From positions 16,583,001 through 16,647,000 of the forward strand of contig NC_053043.1 in the NCBI RefSeq assembly GCF_003473485.1: a stretch of 64,000 nucleotides of DNA, in the 5' to 3' direction. The position numbers were made by a program, and so were the translations under genes. The notes beneath the pieces were generated by a model. It had not been told where the DNA came from and searched no databases. It saw nothing but the letters and a program-made list of their open reading frames with translations. Below are positions 11,480 through 23,511 of this stretch, in pieces. The first letter of the stretch is position 1. Each line of letters opens with the position of its first letter. This DNA is from Medicago truncatula (lineage: Eukaryota > Streptophyta > Magnoliopsida > Fabales > Fabaceae).

Positions 11480-12361
11480 TGTTAACCAGTGCCCCGGGGC
11501 ACTGGTTAAGGAAGCAAATATAGTAGCTTTTGTATTGGAAATTGTGTAATCAATTTCTCAAAAGTCAAAAAAGTGTTATTTTTAACAGCAATGATAAATG
11601 AACACAAAATTACAGACATAATACAGACACCACAATATAAAATACGTATTTTTTTTTTGTTTTTTTTTTCCTCTTTCTCTATGTTCCCCTCCCCTGCTGT
11701 TTCCTTTCTCTCTCATCTCCCACCCTCCAACCAGCACTGCTCATCTCTCCGGTCATTGACCACCGGCGACCGTCGTTTCACCATCTCAGTTTGTTCTCCG
11801 ATCTCTGTTCACCACCATCCACCGACCACAACCACCATTTTTCTTCTCAGATCTGTATTCACAACACCACCACCACCGCCCATCAACCTTCTTCTCAAAT
11901 CGATTTATCACCCACTGCCACCATTTTCATCATCGTCCTCACCACAACCGTCTATCTCTACCACCATCGCCGACTGTGTTCTCACCAGAAACCAGCTCCT
12001 CCTTCTCAAATACTCTCTGACTACCAGCACCCGCGAGCTCGTTCGCCACCGTCGCCTCCTACATCAACCCCTTCCATCACCACGACAATCGAAGCTCTCC
12101 TCTCCTCAGCCTTCACCACAACTATATCGGCGAGAGAGAAGTGAGGGAAAAGAGAGCACAGAACGATGAGGGAGAGATGAGAGAGTGAGACTGGCATGAC
12201 AGAATTACGAATTTATCCTTGCATTTCAATTAGAATTACGAAAATGCCACTGATGTCGTATTTGTGTCAAAAGTTATGTGTTTGTTTATCATTTCTGTAT
12301 TTTTAATTCAAATTTTCCTTTTTTGGATTCCTTAACCAGTGTCCCAGGGACACTTGTTAAT
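11480..12361. mobile_element. Element with palindromic terminal repeats, about 880 bp
   Basis: The left end GTTAACCAGTGCCCCGGGGC continues as ACTGGTTAAGGAA and is itself a near-perfect palindrome. The right end, reversed, is ATTAACAAGTGTCCCTGGGA followed by CACTGGTTAAGGAA. The two ends are thus inverted copies and each can fold on itself. The interior is CT- and Ser/Pro-codon-rich. An open frame at 11573-12169 is low complexity with no domain, so I do not call it a gene. Similar single ends occur near 18630 and 45605. The flanking bases only loosely match as a 9-bp duplication (ATGGAAAAT/ATGACCCAT), so the superfamily is uncertain. Confidence 0.6.
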
Positions 12362-12379
12362 ATGACCCATTAACTATTT

Positions 12380-12650
12380 AAATTTTGTTTGGGAGTTTGA
12401 AAGAGACATGAAGAGAGGGATGGGTGAAATATATAGAGGAAAATAGAGAAATCTTTCACATTTTTTGAAAGAGTTGTTTTTTTAGTAAATGATAAATTAA
12501 TGTTTATGATTACTATATTTTTTATTTTAAGAATATTTTAACTATATATATTAAATTTGAAGAATTCATATAAACCCTAAAAAAAACTCTCCTCCAATAC
12601 AATTATTCAGTTCCCCAATTGAGAAGAGTTTTGTATTATGGAGAAAAATT
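12380..12650. repeat. Dispersed repeat, related to 5385-5605
   Basis: It begins near TTTTGTTTGGGAGTTTGAAA and includes the block alignable with 5395-5490. AT-rich, no coding capacity. Confidence 0.4.
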
Positions 12651-12875
12651 TATCCCCCAACTGTTAGCCTATATTTTATCTTGTGTTTTTTGTTAGGAAG
12701 AAAAAGGTTTAAAGTTGCATAAACCTTCCAAGACCATGTTTGAAAATGATGAGTTAGACAAAGTTTGAAATGTCTTTCGACATGAAGTTGCAGTTCGACC
12801 AAGTATTGGAGTTTGAAGTAACAAGTTTTCAAGTATCCATATACGTGGAAAACATGCAGTTCTCGTGGAAGGCAT

Positions 12876-13666
12876 GCAGTTTATGGCTTAGGCTACGGTA
12901 GGAGACCTGTATAGGTCTCTTGCCGTGAGAGAGCTTTTTTTTTTTTTTTTTTTCCTTTTCAAAATGGATATGGATGGATCTTAGGATGTAGTTTATTTAA
13001 TTGGATGGTAGTGATTTACGGCTGAGGTGACCTAATTAAATTAATATTGTTGGAAAATATTATAGAATTGATGATATCATTTACAAAGGGTGATTTAGTC
13101 ATTGAACCAAATTATTATTGAAAAATGCAGGATTCTCATTTATGGCAGTTTAGTTTTTATCATTAAAGGGACTAAAACATGTAATTTTTTTTTGAGATCT
13201 AAAAACAATATTCAATATATTTATCGGGACTAAAAACTTATTTAATTCTTGTTGTCTATTGACCATTCGATTAATAATATTCAATTATTTTTAAAAAAAA
13301 TTCATAATATTCAATCTATTGTAAAAACGTGAATATGTTTTCAACTTCCTCATTATATGAAGTCATTATATTTCTCTAAAGAAAAAAATGAAGTCATTAT
13401 ATTAATGGCGTTCAAAGGAATAGCAACAATGTTGTAATCATTACAGATCTGGTGGGAAAATAATTTTTTTTTTTAAGAGGATATTCCAAGATTGCCCTGC
13501 ACTTAAATGAATAATTTAAATAGGATTTACCTCTAACAACAAGTTACCAATGTACAACCACCTCCAAACACAAGTTATTTTAGGAGAGAAAAAAAAATCT
13601 TTTATATAGTCTCCTACCGTAGGAGACCTATTCATGTCTCATACCTTAAACGGCACCGCAGTTTAT
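12876..13666. mobile_element. Mutator-like non-autonomous element with 9-bp target duplication
   Basis: A 773-bp element (12885-13657) is bounded by an exact 9-bp direct repeat GCAGTTTAT (12876-12884 and 13658-13666), the target size of MULE transposons. The terminal inverted repeats of about 45 bp are imperfect: left GGCTTAGGCTACGGTAGGAG, right reversed GGTGCCGTTTAAGGTATGAG. Both then carry AGAC.TG.ATAGGTCTC and a CTACGGTAGGAG-like inner repeat, so each end is itself partly palindromic. No transposase frame is present. It belongs to the same family as 40364-41731. Confidence 0.8.
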
Positions 13667-13704
13667 AGTAATTTAGATCTTTTTAGTTATTTTTTCTATG
13701 TACA

Positions 13705-14640
13705 TATAGTGCCTGTTTGGTTTACCTTTTTGTACCCTCAAAAGCACGTTTCCTGCACTCCACCGTAGTTTCTTTATTTTGCATCATGTTTTGTTTCTTT
13801 TTCTAAAATTGATTCTATCATCCAAAATCAATTCTATGAGAAGCTACGAATCCAAGCTTCTACGGTGAGGCTAGAATCAATTCTTCCATTGTATTTAACT
13901 GACAGTTAGATAACTCACCTTTTTCCTTTTTTGCCCTCACCTTCATCTATCTCTTTTCTCTCAAATCTGTTTCTTAATGCGTATGCCTTTTACTGTATGT
14001 ACTCTTACCAGCTGCTTCCAGAAATTTTGGTGTCAACCTTCCAGCAATTTTTTATTTTTTTTTACAAAGCTAGCAGCAACCTCATTGATGCTTCCCTTTA
14101 TTTTATGTGTTTTTCTTTTGGGCTTGAAGCCAATCACCCCCAATGCTCTGCTTGTGTGTGTTTAATTAATTAATATGATTTTCTTTCTCCTCATTTTATT
14201 TAAATTGTGTTTGTCATTTATTTGATAAAATTTCCACCGAAAAAAAATCATTTGTCTATTTCTCTAAAAAGTTTAATTTTTTCACTCAATATTATGTTTA
14301 TATATATGTAAATAATTATACGTGACTTCTATTTAATCTCTAAGTTATCCAATTTTTATAATAAATTATATTAAATTTAATAACACAAAATACATTTAAA
14401 ACATTATCTAAAATGAAACTAAAAATACACATATATTGAAACCCATTTTGGTAATTATACATCAAAAATTAATTTTGATCTAAACTATCCAAACTACATC
14501 AACCCATAAGAATCACTTTTACATTATCATATCCAAACATAAATCAATTTACATCTAACTCACTTTTAACCAAAATCAATTATGCCAAAATCAATTCTAT
14601 CAAAATCAATTCTATTCACCACTCAACCAAACACATACAT
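13705..14640. repeat. Repeat region with TGTTTGGTT ends
   Basis: The left boundary GTGCCTGTTTGGTTTACC and the right boundary, reversed ATGTATGTGTTTGGTTGAGT, suggest a decayed element of the TGTTTGGTT class. Inverted copies of AAATCAATTCTAT lie inside near both ends (13800-13900 and 14570-14615). Short open frames within are not supported as genes. Confidence 0.45.
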
Positions 14641-14649
14641 AGTTGTTTT

Positions 14650-15720
14650 TCCATGGGAAAAAGGATAACAAATCATTATTATAAAATTCTAGCACCCAAA
14701 GTAACATTGTTTAGAGAAAAGAGTCACAAAATATTTGTAACTTGATTTGTCGAACAACTTTTACTTTAATGCAATGCAATTTACTTTTTCTTTAGGTTCT
14801 CCATTTTAACTTCGAAATCTTTTACTTGCATTGTCCACATTGATTTTTATCGAAAGACAGTTATCGTCATACAAAAAACAGTTTTATTCATCTTGTTCAT
14901 AAAACAAACTATGAGTATGATGAACATTCGTGCATTTTTTGGAAAAAAATATTGCACAATATGTCCTATGATTTCTGGTTTGATCTCGCTTGTAATAATA
15001 AACACTAGTCTTATTGTTTATCAAAAACACCGCAAACACCAACCCATTTTTCTCTACTTCCTCCACTTGTTCATTCCTTTTGTTCAAAATCTGCCCCTTT
15101 CTTATTTCCGTCCAAACTCGCAAACAAAACCTTAGTACAAACATTAATAAAAGTGTTGTTCTATTGGTAAGAGAATCCAAAAATTTTATAGCACAACTAA
15201 ATAATTTTTTCTGGATCAAAATTCTCATAGCGCGTTTCATTTGTACATATAGCATAACATATAAGGATATACAGAAAACTATAATGAACATTAAAGAAAA
15301 TCATAGGTTAAAATGTATACCAAGGCAGCAACAAAGACAAGAGACAGGAGAGAAGAAGAAAAATAATGAAATTGATTAAAAGGAAGAAAAGAGACTGGTG
15401 CTGCTATCCGTTTTATTTTTACTAGATTTTAACCTAAGTGACAAAAATTGTTGAGGAAAGGAATAAGTGTTGCACACTAAATTGGGTTTCCAACTTACAG
15501 CTAGAATTATCAAATTTCAATGGAGTTGGTTGCACTATTTTCCAAAAAAATAATAGCATTTCTTCTTCAAAGCTTTCCGTTTTCCGAATTTGTAAAAATA
15601 ACAATAGGCAAATCCATATATATATATATATATATATTCTTTATATTTGTACTTCATTGGTCTCTTTTATATAAACACCATTTACGACATTTTTTTAGCG
15701 TAGGCAAACTTACTGCATTT
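14650..15720. other. Intergenic, no gene seen
   Basis: Open frames on both strands overlap at 14884-15379, but they have no recognised domain and no splice continuation. A TA microsatellite of about 22 bases lies at 15615-15637. Confidence 0.5.
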
Positions 15721-15723
15721 CAT

Positions 15724-16180
15724 TCATAAATACAAACTAGTAGGAACATCATAAAAGACATGAGGGCTAGGATTAGATAGAGCAGCTCTAGCAATGTTAT
15801 GAGCTACACTGTTTGCTTACCTCCTAACAAACGACACTACATAGTCGGGGTTACTTAACAAGAGAATTTTACATTCCGAAATTAAATCACCAATTTCATT
15901 GAGTGAAGGATCAATATTTCCTAGTAAATCAACCATAAGTTTGCTATCAGTTTCAAAAGCAACATTGCGTAGGTCTTTAGAGATTGCCATTCTGAGGGAT
16001 TCCAAAAATCCTATAGCTTCAGCTTCTAGGACGGTGGTCAACAAGAGTTTGAAATCAGACTTACCAAAGAGAAGATGACCTGAAGAGTTTCGAAAGCAAA
16101 AACCATAGCACATTACCGAGTTGCCATTGAGAAGATTTAAAAAAAAATAGTTCTTGTTTAAATTATTTGATATATTGATT
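15724..16180 (-). pseudogene. LINE-type RNase H domain remnant with one nonsense codon
   Basis: The minus strand encodes GFCFRNSSGHLLFGKSDF, then EAEAIGFLESLRMAI, FETDSKLMVDLL and YVVSFVRR, the order of the plant non-LTR retrotransposon RNase H (RVT_3) domain with its Glu and Asp catalytic neighbours. A TAA at 15819-15817 interrupts the frame after VRR. The same frame then continues ANSVAHNIARAALSNPSPHV and ends at a TGA at 15726-15724. Gln (CAA) is expected at the stop in this family, so one C-to-T change would explain it. The N-terminal part carrying the first catalytic Asp is missing. Confidence 0.8.
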
Positions 16181-16199
16181 TTTTTTAAAAAAAACATAT

Positions 16200-17480
16200 T
16201 TCTAATTATATTACTAATTTGTTTTGTAAATATTTCTAAATTTTCATTTGTTTTTTATTTTGATGATGAAGTTAAGTTCGACTCGAGAGCGAGTAAATAT
16301 AGATTCAAGCTAGGCTCGGATAATGATAAAAGCCAGCTAACCATTGTATGGTCCACACTTGACACATGTTGCATGAGATACACCTAATCTTGTTGCATAT
16401 AACGTGCACTTGGTTTATTGCATGTATTTATCTTAACATTTTGCATGTTGCGACTCATTGTTTTGACACTTGTGTTCTTGCATGAAAGTTTTCTAATTTT
16501 CCTTCTCCTATAAATAGGTGTTTAAATGTACTTTTGTGTATCATATTCAAGTAGTAGAGATCAAAAGTGAATATTTCAAAAGAAAGTGTCTTCTTATGTT
16601 ATCCCTCAAACTTCATATTGGTGAGGGCACAGGTTTGGAAAGGTAGAAATGGAAATATCTTTAATAATGCTCAACCTAACTTTGTGTCTACTATCCAATA
16701 ATACTTAACCTATAAAGCAATATTAAAATTAACACCTACATGAATTTCTTGAAGTAAAATTTCAACAAGTTCACGAATTATACTTAATACTGACCTTTGG
16801 TTAATGGTGGTCAGTTCGACTATTCGAGATGCTATTTTCATTTCATAAAATTTAAACTTATCTCGTATTATGGTAGAAAGTGATTTGTTTATTGTGGTTT
16901 AATTTTAAAAAGGAGAAAAAGAGAGAGGTCGTATATTTCTCCAATTATCAACTAATAATTATATAGCTTAATTGGGTGCTAATGGATCCATCCTCCATCT
17001 TTAGACTTTCTCCCCTCGAAAGATGGGGAAGAGGCTCATTTGTCACCCCCTTATTATCCTCTCGTTAAACCCCGTGTAAAGCTATCTTTGAGGAGAAATA
17101 TATGTTTGAAAATTAAAGTAATTTACCCTTACTTTATTTTCTCTCTACAACAAATTAGTCTCTACCAGAATATGACAAATCCAAAATGTAAGCAAGGACA
17201 AAGACATCTCTAAGAGCCATTATTAATTTAAGCATTATTACCTACAATGGCTCGCTAAGGTAAAAATAAACCTCAAGGCATAGATATTAGATAGAGAGCA
17301 TTCACAAAGCTACTTGTAGATTACCAACCAACAAAATCCTCAGTATTTAAGTTTTTAAGCATAAAAGATTAACTAAAATATAAAAAAAAACTTACTTGAC
17401 ACGATAAAAATAAAATTTATTTAAAACTTAAATTATATTAAAGTACATTTGGTATAGTTTTTCCTAATTAATTAACTAAT
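16200..17480. other. Intergenic, no gene seen
   Basis: AT-rich, without recognisable proteins or clear terminal repeats. Confidence 0.5.
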
Positions 17481-17487
17481 TTAATAT

Positions 17488-17642
17488 TTAATGAGCATGC
17501 ACCGTTAGTGTAAAACAACATCTAGCTAGTGAGAGACATCCATTTTTCCATGTCACATTATTATTTTCAAAACAATCATACAAAAATGGACTGATATGGC
17601 AAAGTATTTGTCTCTCATTGGATGTATTTTACAGTATATAAT
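17488..17642. repeat. Small foldback-like repeat
   Basis: GCACCGTTAGTGTAAAACA on the left and ATTGGATGTATTTTACAGT on the right resemble inverted ends of the short legume MITEs with ACACTGTCAGTGTA-like ends. GAGAGACATCCA and TTTGTCTCTCATTGGATG are also inverted. Boundaries are approximate. Confidence 0.35.
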
Positions 17643-17649
17643 TTAATTC

Positions 17650-20600
17650 CTTAATTTAAAATGAGAGTACATAAAATACCTTGAGGCCTTAAACCTCGCA
17701 TAAGAAACTTCAACCAATTCAAACTTTATGTACTGGGATAACCCTATTTGAATAAACATCTTCAACCTTAAAAGAGAAAATGATAGGAAGAGATAGATGG
17801 AGATAAATGATGTATTAAAGAATATGATGTGTCTAAATACCATTGTTGTAAATCTTAATTAATGATAAAAAGAAGAAAACAAATTGGAAATAGAAGACAG
17901 ATCCCCGAGTAGTTTGAAAGAAAAATGTACAAATTTTGCAAAAACTTTAAACCCCCCAAAAGAAAAATAAACCCAAACAGTTTTTTTAAATTGCATTAAG
18001 AGAAGATGGGTCTGGCATGATATTCAGAGTATATATCTCTACTACACCATAAAATGCATCAAGAAATACAAAAAAACATAAAACATCATAGATAAAATAA
18101 TAGTACACAATCATAAAACAAGAATACAAAAACTTAGAAATTCCAAAATTGAAGGATAAACTAAGTTGTCAAAAGAACACATAGACTCTTCTCTCAAACC
18201 CCACACGCCCCATAGAAATTCCAAAATTGAAGGATACATATTCTTACATTATTAATTAATTAAGTAGGTTTTTAATTTTCTCTTCATTATTTATTAATTC
18301 AAGCAAATGGAGTTGGTTAAATATAGCATGCATGGTCTATCCTTTAGACCTCAACTAACCAAAGTGTCCAAAATTGTTAGATGACAAAAATGTCGACAAA
18401 AGGATTCGTTGTTGTGCCCAAAAATATGTATTGACTTAAACTGGTCAATACATAACAGTAAATAATTTGCTCTCATTCACAGCTTTCGGTGTTTAAGAAG
18501 TGCAATTTAGACAGCCATAGGACACCGATTGTTTAAGCATCCAAAAGTAATAACTTTTATAATAAAAACTGTGTAGTTAAGACTTTTATATGTTAACTTG
18601 TATTTTCAACATAAAATTTCTTTTTGTGGGTTCCTTAAACAATGTTCTTATGACACTTGTTAGCAACATCTTATGTTAAATATTGACTTAGCGTCGTGTA
18701 ATATGGGGGATATAATTAGGTTGACTTTGTGGCTCAAGTGAAAGAGTAAATGAGTAGAGTGACAAGAAAGATTTCTAATTTCATTACCACCTCCAACATA
18801 CACTAACAAAATTAAGATACTAACATAGACCAATTCAAAAAAGATCATGTAAAGCATATGACGTGTCTAATAGAAATCCAATATGTTTGTTTCTTTAACA
18901 AATATCCTCTTTTCAGATTTACATTCACATCACTTGGGTGACCGGTCACTTTATACTAAAACTTGAGAGTCATCAATGGTCAACCTATAACAATGACAAT
19001 TATTGTAAGCAAAACCAAGCCAAGTGATTTTGTCCCTTTTAGTTCTATTTGTTTGTCTCAAATTATTAGAATATGAAATGATTGATATTTTCAGCAAGAT
19101 AGATGTGAAGTGAAGTCTTGTTGCTTATTTTGCATTTGTTGCTTGATGCAAGAATATGCAGAGCATGAAGGGGTTGATTTTAATCGTCCCTTCACAGTAT
19201 TTGACTTTTTTCTTGCTTCACCAGTGCCAAACTAATTGATATTATATAGCATATGAAATTCTGGGGGAGATTTGATATGTCTATAGGACCAGGATCCATG
19301 CAATCCGAGTGTACTCTTATTCATTGAAAATATTCAATTGACTTCAATTTGACGAGATGGTTGATTTTTTGTGTGTTAAGCTTCACCTTTCAGGAGATTT
19401 GATAATTCGAAGTTGAATCGTAAGATAAGTGTAATTTGGCTAATAATATAATGTTATTTATGAATGACAACATTATCCATCAACAAAAAATGAGTAGCGA
19501 TTATCCATCTGAGTTGACGTCGATCGAAATATTTCATTTTTCTTCCATTATTTATGTTATATATAGTAGAAGACAAATGAATGAATGAATTTGATTGGTA
19601 TCAACTTAGATGAATAATCTCTACCCATCTTTTGTTGATGTGTAAATAAGAATTTATCAAAGTTGTTATTTAAAATAACATACGAGGAAGTACATTTGAC
19701 ATAATATAATTGGTTAAGATGAATGGACATGGAACTATTGATCTTAAAATCAAGAAAACTAGAATCGTGCATAAATATGAAAATGATTATCAATAATATA
19801 TATGAAGAAAATTGATAAGTCACTCATTTCTTCCTCCAATAGTACTCTCATGTAAAACGCTTCATTCGATCTCAAATATAATAATAAAAAACATTTAGAT
19901 TAATTGAATGACTGATATATTAACAATACAACAATTATTTAATTATTTAACAATTATGAACTGAAAAAATTAACTTTGTTTATCCTCATGAGCTTAGGCT
20001 TAATTCATCTGGAGTTTAAATCCCGGCCCCAAAAAACTAACTTTATTTATGTTAAAAAAAAAAAAAAAAAACTTTTTGGCATTCTATTCCCTAAATAAAC
20101 CGATTCAACATTAATGTTTTGATTGTAAGTACAATCCTTCTCCATTTATGTACCGTTGATTTTATTTTTATTTTCTTTATCCATTTTGGAAGATACACCT
20201 TGGTTTGGACATGGCCTAGAGGGAGAACACCACTCATCTTATGATGAAGAGTGACACAGATTTTGGTCGACATGATTATTAAAAATTATAATTTTAATGG
20301 GACGACTCCTACTTTGGTTAACCGTATTTGAAAGTTTCTGAGTTTTACTTGGACAATCAAAATTATCGATAGTTAGCATAAAAGCAACAAAAGTGCAAAT
20401 TAACTGACTAATTTCAACATTTCGATAGATTTTCATATTTTAGAGACTCTACCTCTTTAGGCTTTGCCCCCTCTAGTCTTTTGTACCAAGGAAAAAGAAT
20501 TTATAACATATATGTTGAGCAAAAGACAACAAAATGTACAACTTATATCTTTAAAAAAAATTACAACTTAAATATTAACCCAAAAAAATTTAACTTATAC

Positions 20601-20980
20601 TTGACAAATAAAGTATTCATAACTTATAATTTTCCTTATTTTCACCTTATTTATCACTTTTTTTATTTATTTATAACTTGTATCAAATATATGAATCCAT
20701 CAAATGAAGAGTATCTTTACTCAACTTAAAAGAAAAAAAAAATCTATGAATATGAAATAAATGCTCTCTTAAAGTTTAATTTATGAACAAAATTTATACA
20801 TTTCTCCCAATATTTTTCTTTTTTACAAACATATTCCTTCCAATGTAATTAGAGTTTAATTTAATTTACATGCATTCTCCGTGTATAAATTAGAGTTTAA
20901 TTTAATTTAATATAATAATGTTTTGTTATATTAATTGATGAGGTATATGACATGTCATATCATGTATTTCTTAACTTATT
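17650..20980. other. Long intergenic stretch, no gene seen
   Basis: AT-rich. A 24-base phrase (TAGAAATTCCAAAATTGAAG plus GATA) occurs directly repeated at about 18136 and 18214. Near 18630 a decayed copy of the GTTAACCAGTG-type end (CCTTAAACAATGTTCTTATG) is seen. Small open frames here have no recognisable product. Confidence 0.5.
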
Positions 20981-20987
20981 AACTAAT

Positions 20988-21142
20988 AGTTTAATTGTGA
21001 TGGGTCGAAAATCCAAAATTATTTTGCATAAATAAATAATTAAAACATTCTGAATTATCAATGTAGGCTAAACATGACAATTCAGAATGTTTTGATCGGT
21101 TGTTTGTGCAAAACAAGTTTGCAAACCCACCACAATTAAACT
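20988..21142. repeat. Imperfect inverted repeat able to fold as one hairpin
   Basis: The outer arms AGTTTAATTGTGATGGGT and ACCCACCACAATTAAACT and the perfect inner arms AAAACATTCTGAATT (21042-21056) and AATTCAGAATGTTTT (21079-21093) are part of arms of about 65-70 bases with a loop of about 22. It could be a foldback MITE or a source of small RNA. It lies 290 bases upstream of the next gene's start codon. Confidence 0.6.
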
Positions 21143-21427
21143 TTATGGTCATATATATCATTAGATACAACATATATGTATAAAATTTGTTTACACTGAC
21201 GGTGTAAATTGATTAGAAAAATTAAACACATGTTATTATTAGCTCATAACCTTAATTATCTTGTAAGCAAACCATTTTGATCCGTACACCGAAAACCAAT
21301 CCTGTATCCACAGTTTTCTCCTTCTCTCTCTACAAATACCCTCTCTCTCTCCCACATTTCTCTTCCATTTCTCTCTCTCACACACAATTTTCTCTCCCAC
21401 CACCAAAACCCAACCCAATCGCCAACC

Positions 21428-23489
21428 ATGGCCAGTTTCATCTCGAAATCCAAAACCCTCTTCACCAATCCATCAAACTTCACCACCATCCGTCACCGTT
21501 CATCACGCGCCACAGGAAAACTCTACGAAATCGACACATCATCATCATCATCATCACAATCATTATCATCAGAGGGTGAACACGAGATGACACTGAAGCT
21601 GTTCGACGATTTGATTCATAGAATTCTCGTCAAAAAAGCTACACCTGATTGGTTACCTTTTGTTCCTGGATCTTCTTTTTGGGTCCCACCTAGGCCTACT
21701 CCTTCGAATGTTGTTCATCTTGTTCATAAATTAACGGATGATGAACGTCAATCGCCTTTTGAGAATGATGAATCTCTTTCTATCTCTTCTCTTCGTGGCT
21801 GGCCTTCGTCTAATTACTTCATTAAAGGTACAATTTTTTGATTTTGTTGCTTAATTGTTTCATGGGTCGAGAGAATTTTGCTTTAATTTCAATTCATTTG
21901 ATTAAAAATGGGTTTTTTGGTATTGGATTAGGGGATTTGTGGGGAAATTAGGGTAAAAGTTAGTAGTTTTGCTTTACTTTTTTGCTTTACTGGTTCTTGT
22001 GTGGAGAGAATTTTGGTTTAATTGGTTAATTTGATTAAAAATGGGTTTTTCTTGGTAATGGATTTGGGGATTTGTGTCAAAATTAAGGTAAAGGGTGGTA
22101 ATTTTGCTTTATTGGTTCATAGTGGAGATAATTTTCCTCTAATTTTGATTAATTTGATTAAAAATGGGTTTTTTCTTATTGGATTTGGGAATTTGTGGGG
22201 GAATTAGGGTAAAAGGTAGTAATTTTGCTTTATTAGTTCATGGGTGGAGGGTATTTTTCTTTAATTTTGAGTTAATTTGATCAGAAATGGGTGTTTTTGG
22301 TATTGGATTTGGGGATTTGTGGGAGAATTAGGTTAAAAACAAAGAGGATTTGGGATTTTACAAATTTTAGTGGAAAATTATGGAGTAGTTTATCCAATAA
22401 GGATTTGGTGCTGTTATTATTGTTTAAAGAATTGATAAATGTTTTGATTTATTGTTCGGGAGGAGAAAAATTTGCTTTAATTTTAATTATTTGGCATTGG
22501 ATTTGGGGATTGGTGGGGGGATAAAAAGAAGGAAGATCTGGGATTTTGCAATTTATTTTTTAAAGTCCTTTTTGGAGTTAAGGGATTGGTTATAGATTTA
22601 TGATAGAAAGTTTAGTGAATAAGGATTTGTGTTATTGATTAGAAGATTAATTGGAAGATAATGGCATGTTTAAATTGACAATTTTCTTTGATTTGGGTTA
22701 TGGGGTTTCAATTATCCTTCTGAATTGATGAGATTGAATTAGGAGGGAGATGGCGGGTAGCACTTGGTAGAACGTTTCTTCTATTGCAAAATCTTCGCTA
22801 AAAGTACTAACTTTTCGTTTATAGCAAGAGGATAAGGTTGTTTTTAAGTTTTAAAAAAGAAGAGAAAAAAAGATTTTATGGAATGGTTGGTCTCTCTCTT
22901 TTTCAGAAAAACTTTAAAAACTGTTCTTTTTTTGTTGGATGGACGAGGGTTGTTTGCATTTTCAGGAAACTTGTCTAATTTTCTGAAAACATTAGATGAG
23001 CATAATATCTACTTGTCATTTTTTTAGGAAAACACAACTATGAATCTTAAAAAAAAAAAAAAATTGTGTTTGCTGCTTCTACCCCTTAATGAATTGTATA
23101 CTTATGACGGGATTAATCAGCATGTGCACTCTAATGCCAATTGGGGGTTGGTTGTTTAACCTGTGAGCATACAGTTATTTGTTATTCAAAAGGGTTCTGT
23201 AAAAAATTGTTGATCTGATTAGCTGAGTGTAAGACTAATTATTTGACATTTGGTGATTGCAAATTAAACAATGAGTGATACAATATGTATCTTTGTGGTT
23301 GGTGAAAATGTTGATTTATTTATGAGCTTAAACTGTTTTGTGTGCTTCTCTGTGACTTCAGGGACTGTTCATGGTGGGGATAGTGGTGTGGAGTTGAAAA
23401 TCCCAGAAGGGATAGAGGGACCGGTGAAAGTGAAGGTTCTGACGTTTCCAGAAAATTTAGCTCATTCCGAAGATGAGGATGAACCATAA
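21428..23489 (+). CDS. Conserved plant protein of unknown function, 175 aa
   Basis: Two coding exons (21428-21827 and 23362-23489, phase-1 intron) give 175 residues. The N-terminus MASFISKSKTLFTNPSNFTT followed by IRHRSSRATGK is basic and hydroxylated without acidic residues, as in mitochondrial or plastid transit peptides. The core holds LFDDLIHRILVKKATPDWLP and FVPGSSFWVPPRP. The last exon (TVHGGDSGVELKIPEGIEGP...) ends in an acidic HSEDEDEP tail. I recognise it only as a plant-conserved family without assigned function. The 5' UTR is CT-rich (21315-21410). The stop lies 22 bases before a probable 3' UTR intron (23512-25288). Confidence 0.85.
21850..22350 (+). repeat. Four diverged tandem units of about 125 bp in intron 1
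   Basis: The phrase GATTAAAAATGGGTTTTT recurs at about 21900, 22034, 22157 and 22281, each followed by ATTGGATTTGGGGATTTGTG-like sequence, AATTAGGGTAAA and TTTTGCTTTA. Spacing is 123-134 bases. This is an old minisatellite-like expansion within the intron of the 175-aa gene. Confidence 0.75.
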
Positions 23490-23511
23490 CTTAGCTCAGC
23501 CAGTTGCTGTG

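Noticed and set aside
11573..12169. 198-residue open frame in a CT-rich segment
   Set aside because: The frame is low-complexity Ser/Pro/Thr/Leu with no domain, a second frame is open over the same bases, and it lies inside an element with inverted ends. Base bias explains the absence of stops.
14884..15379. Overlapping open frames on both strands, up to 135 residues
   Set aside because: No recognisable motif, no splice continuation, and opposite-strand frames overlap; they look like chance frames.
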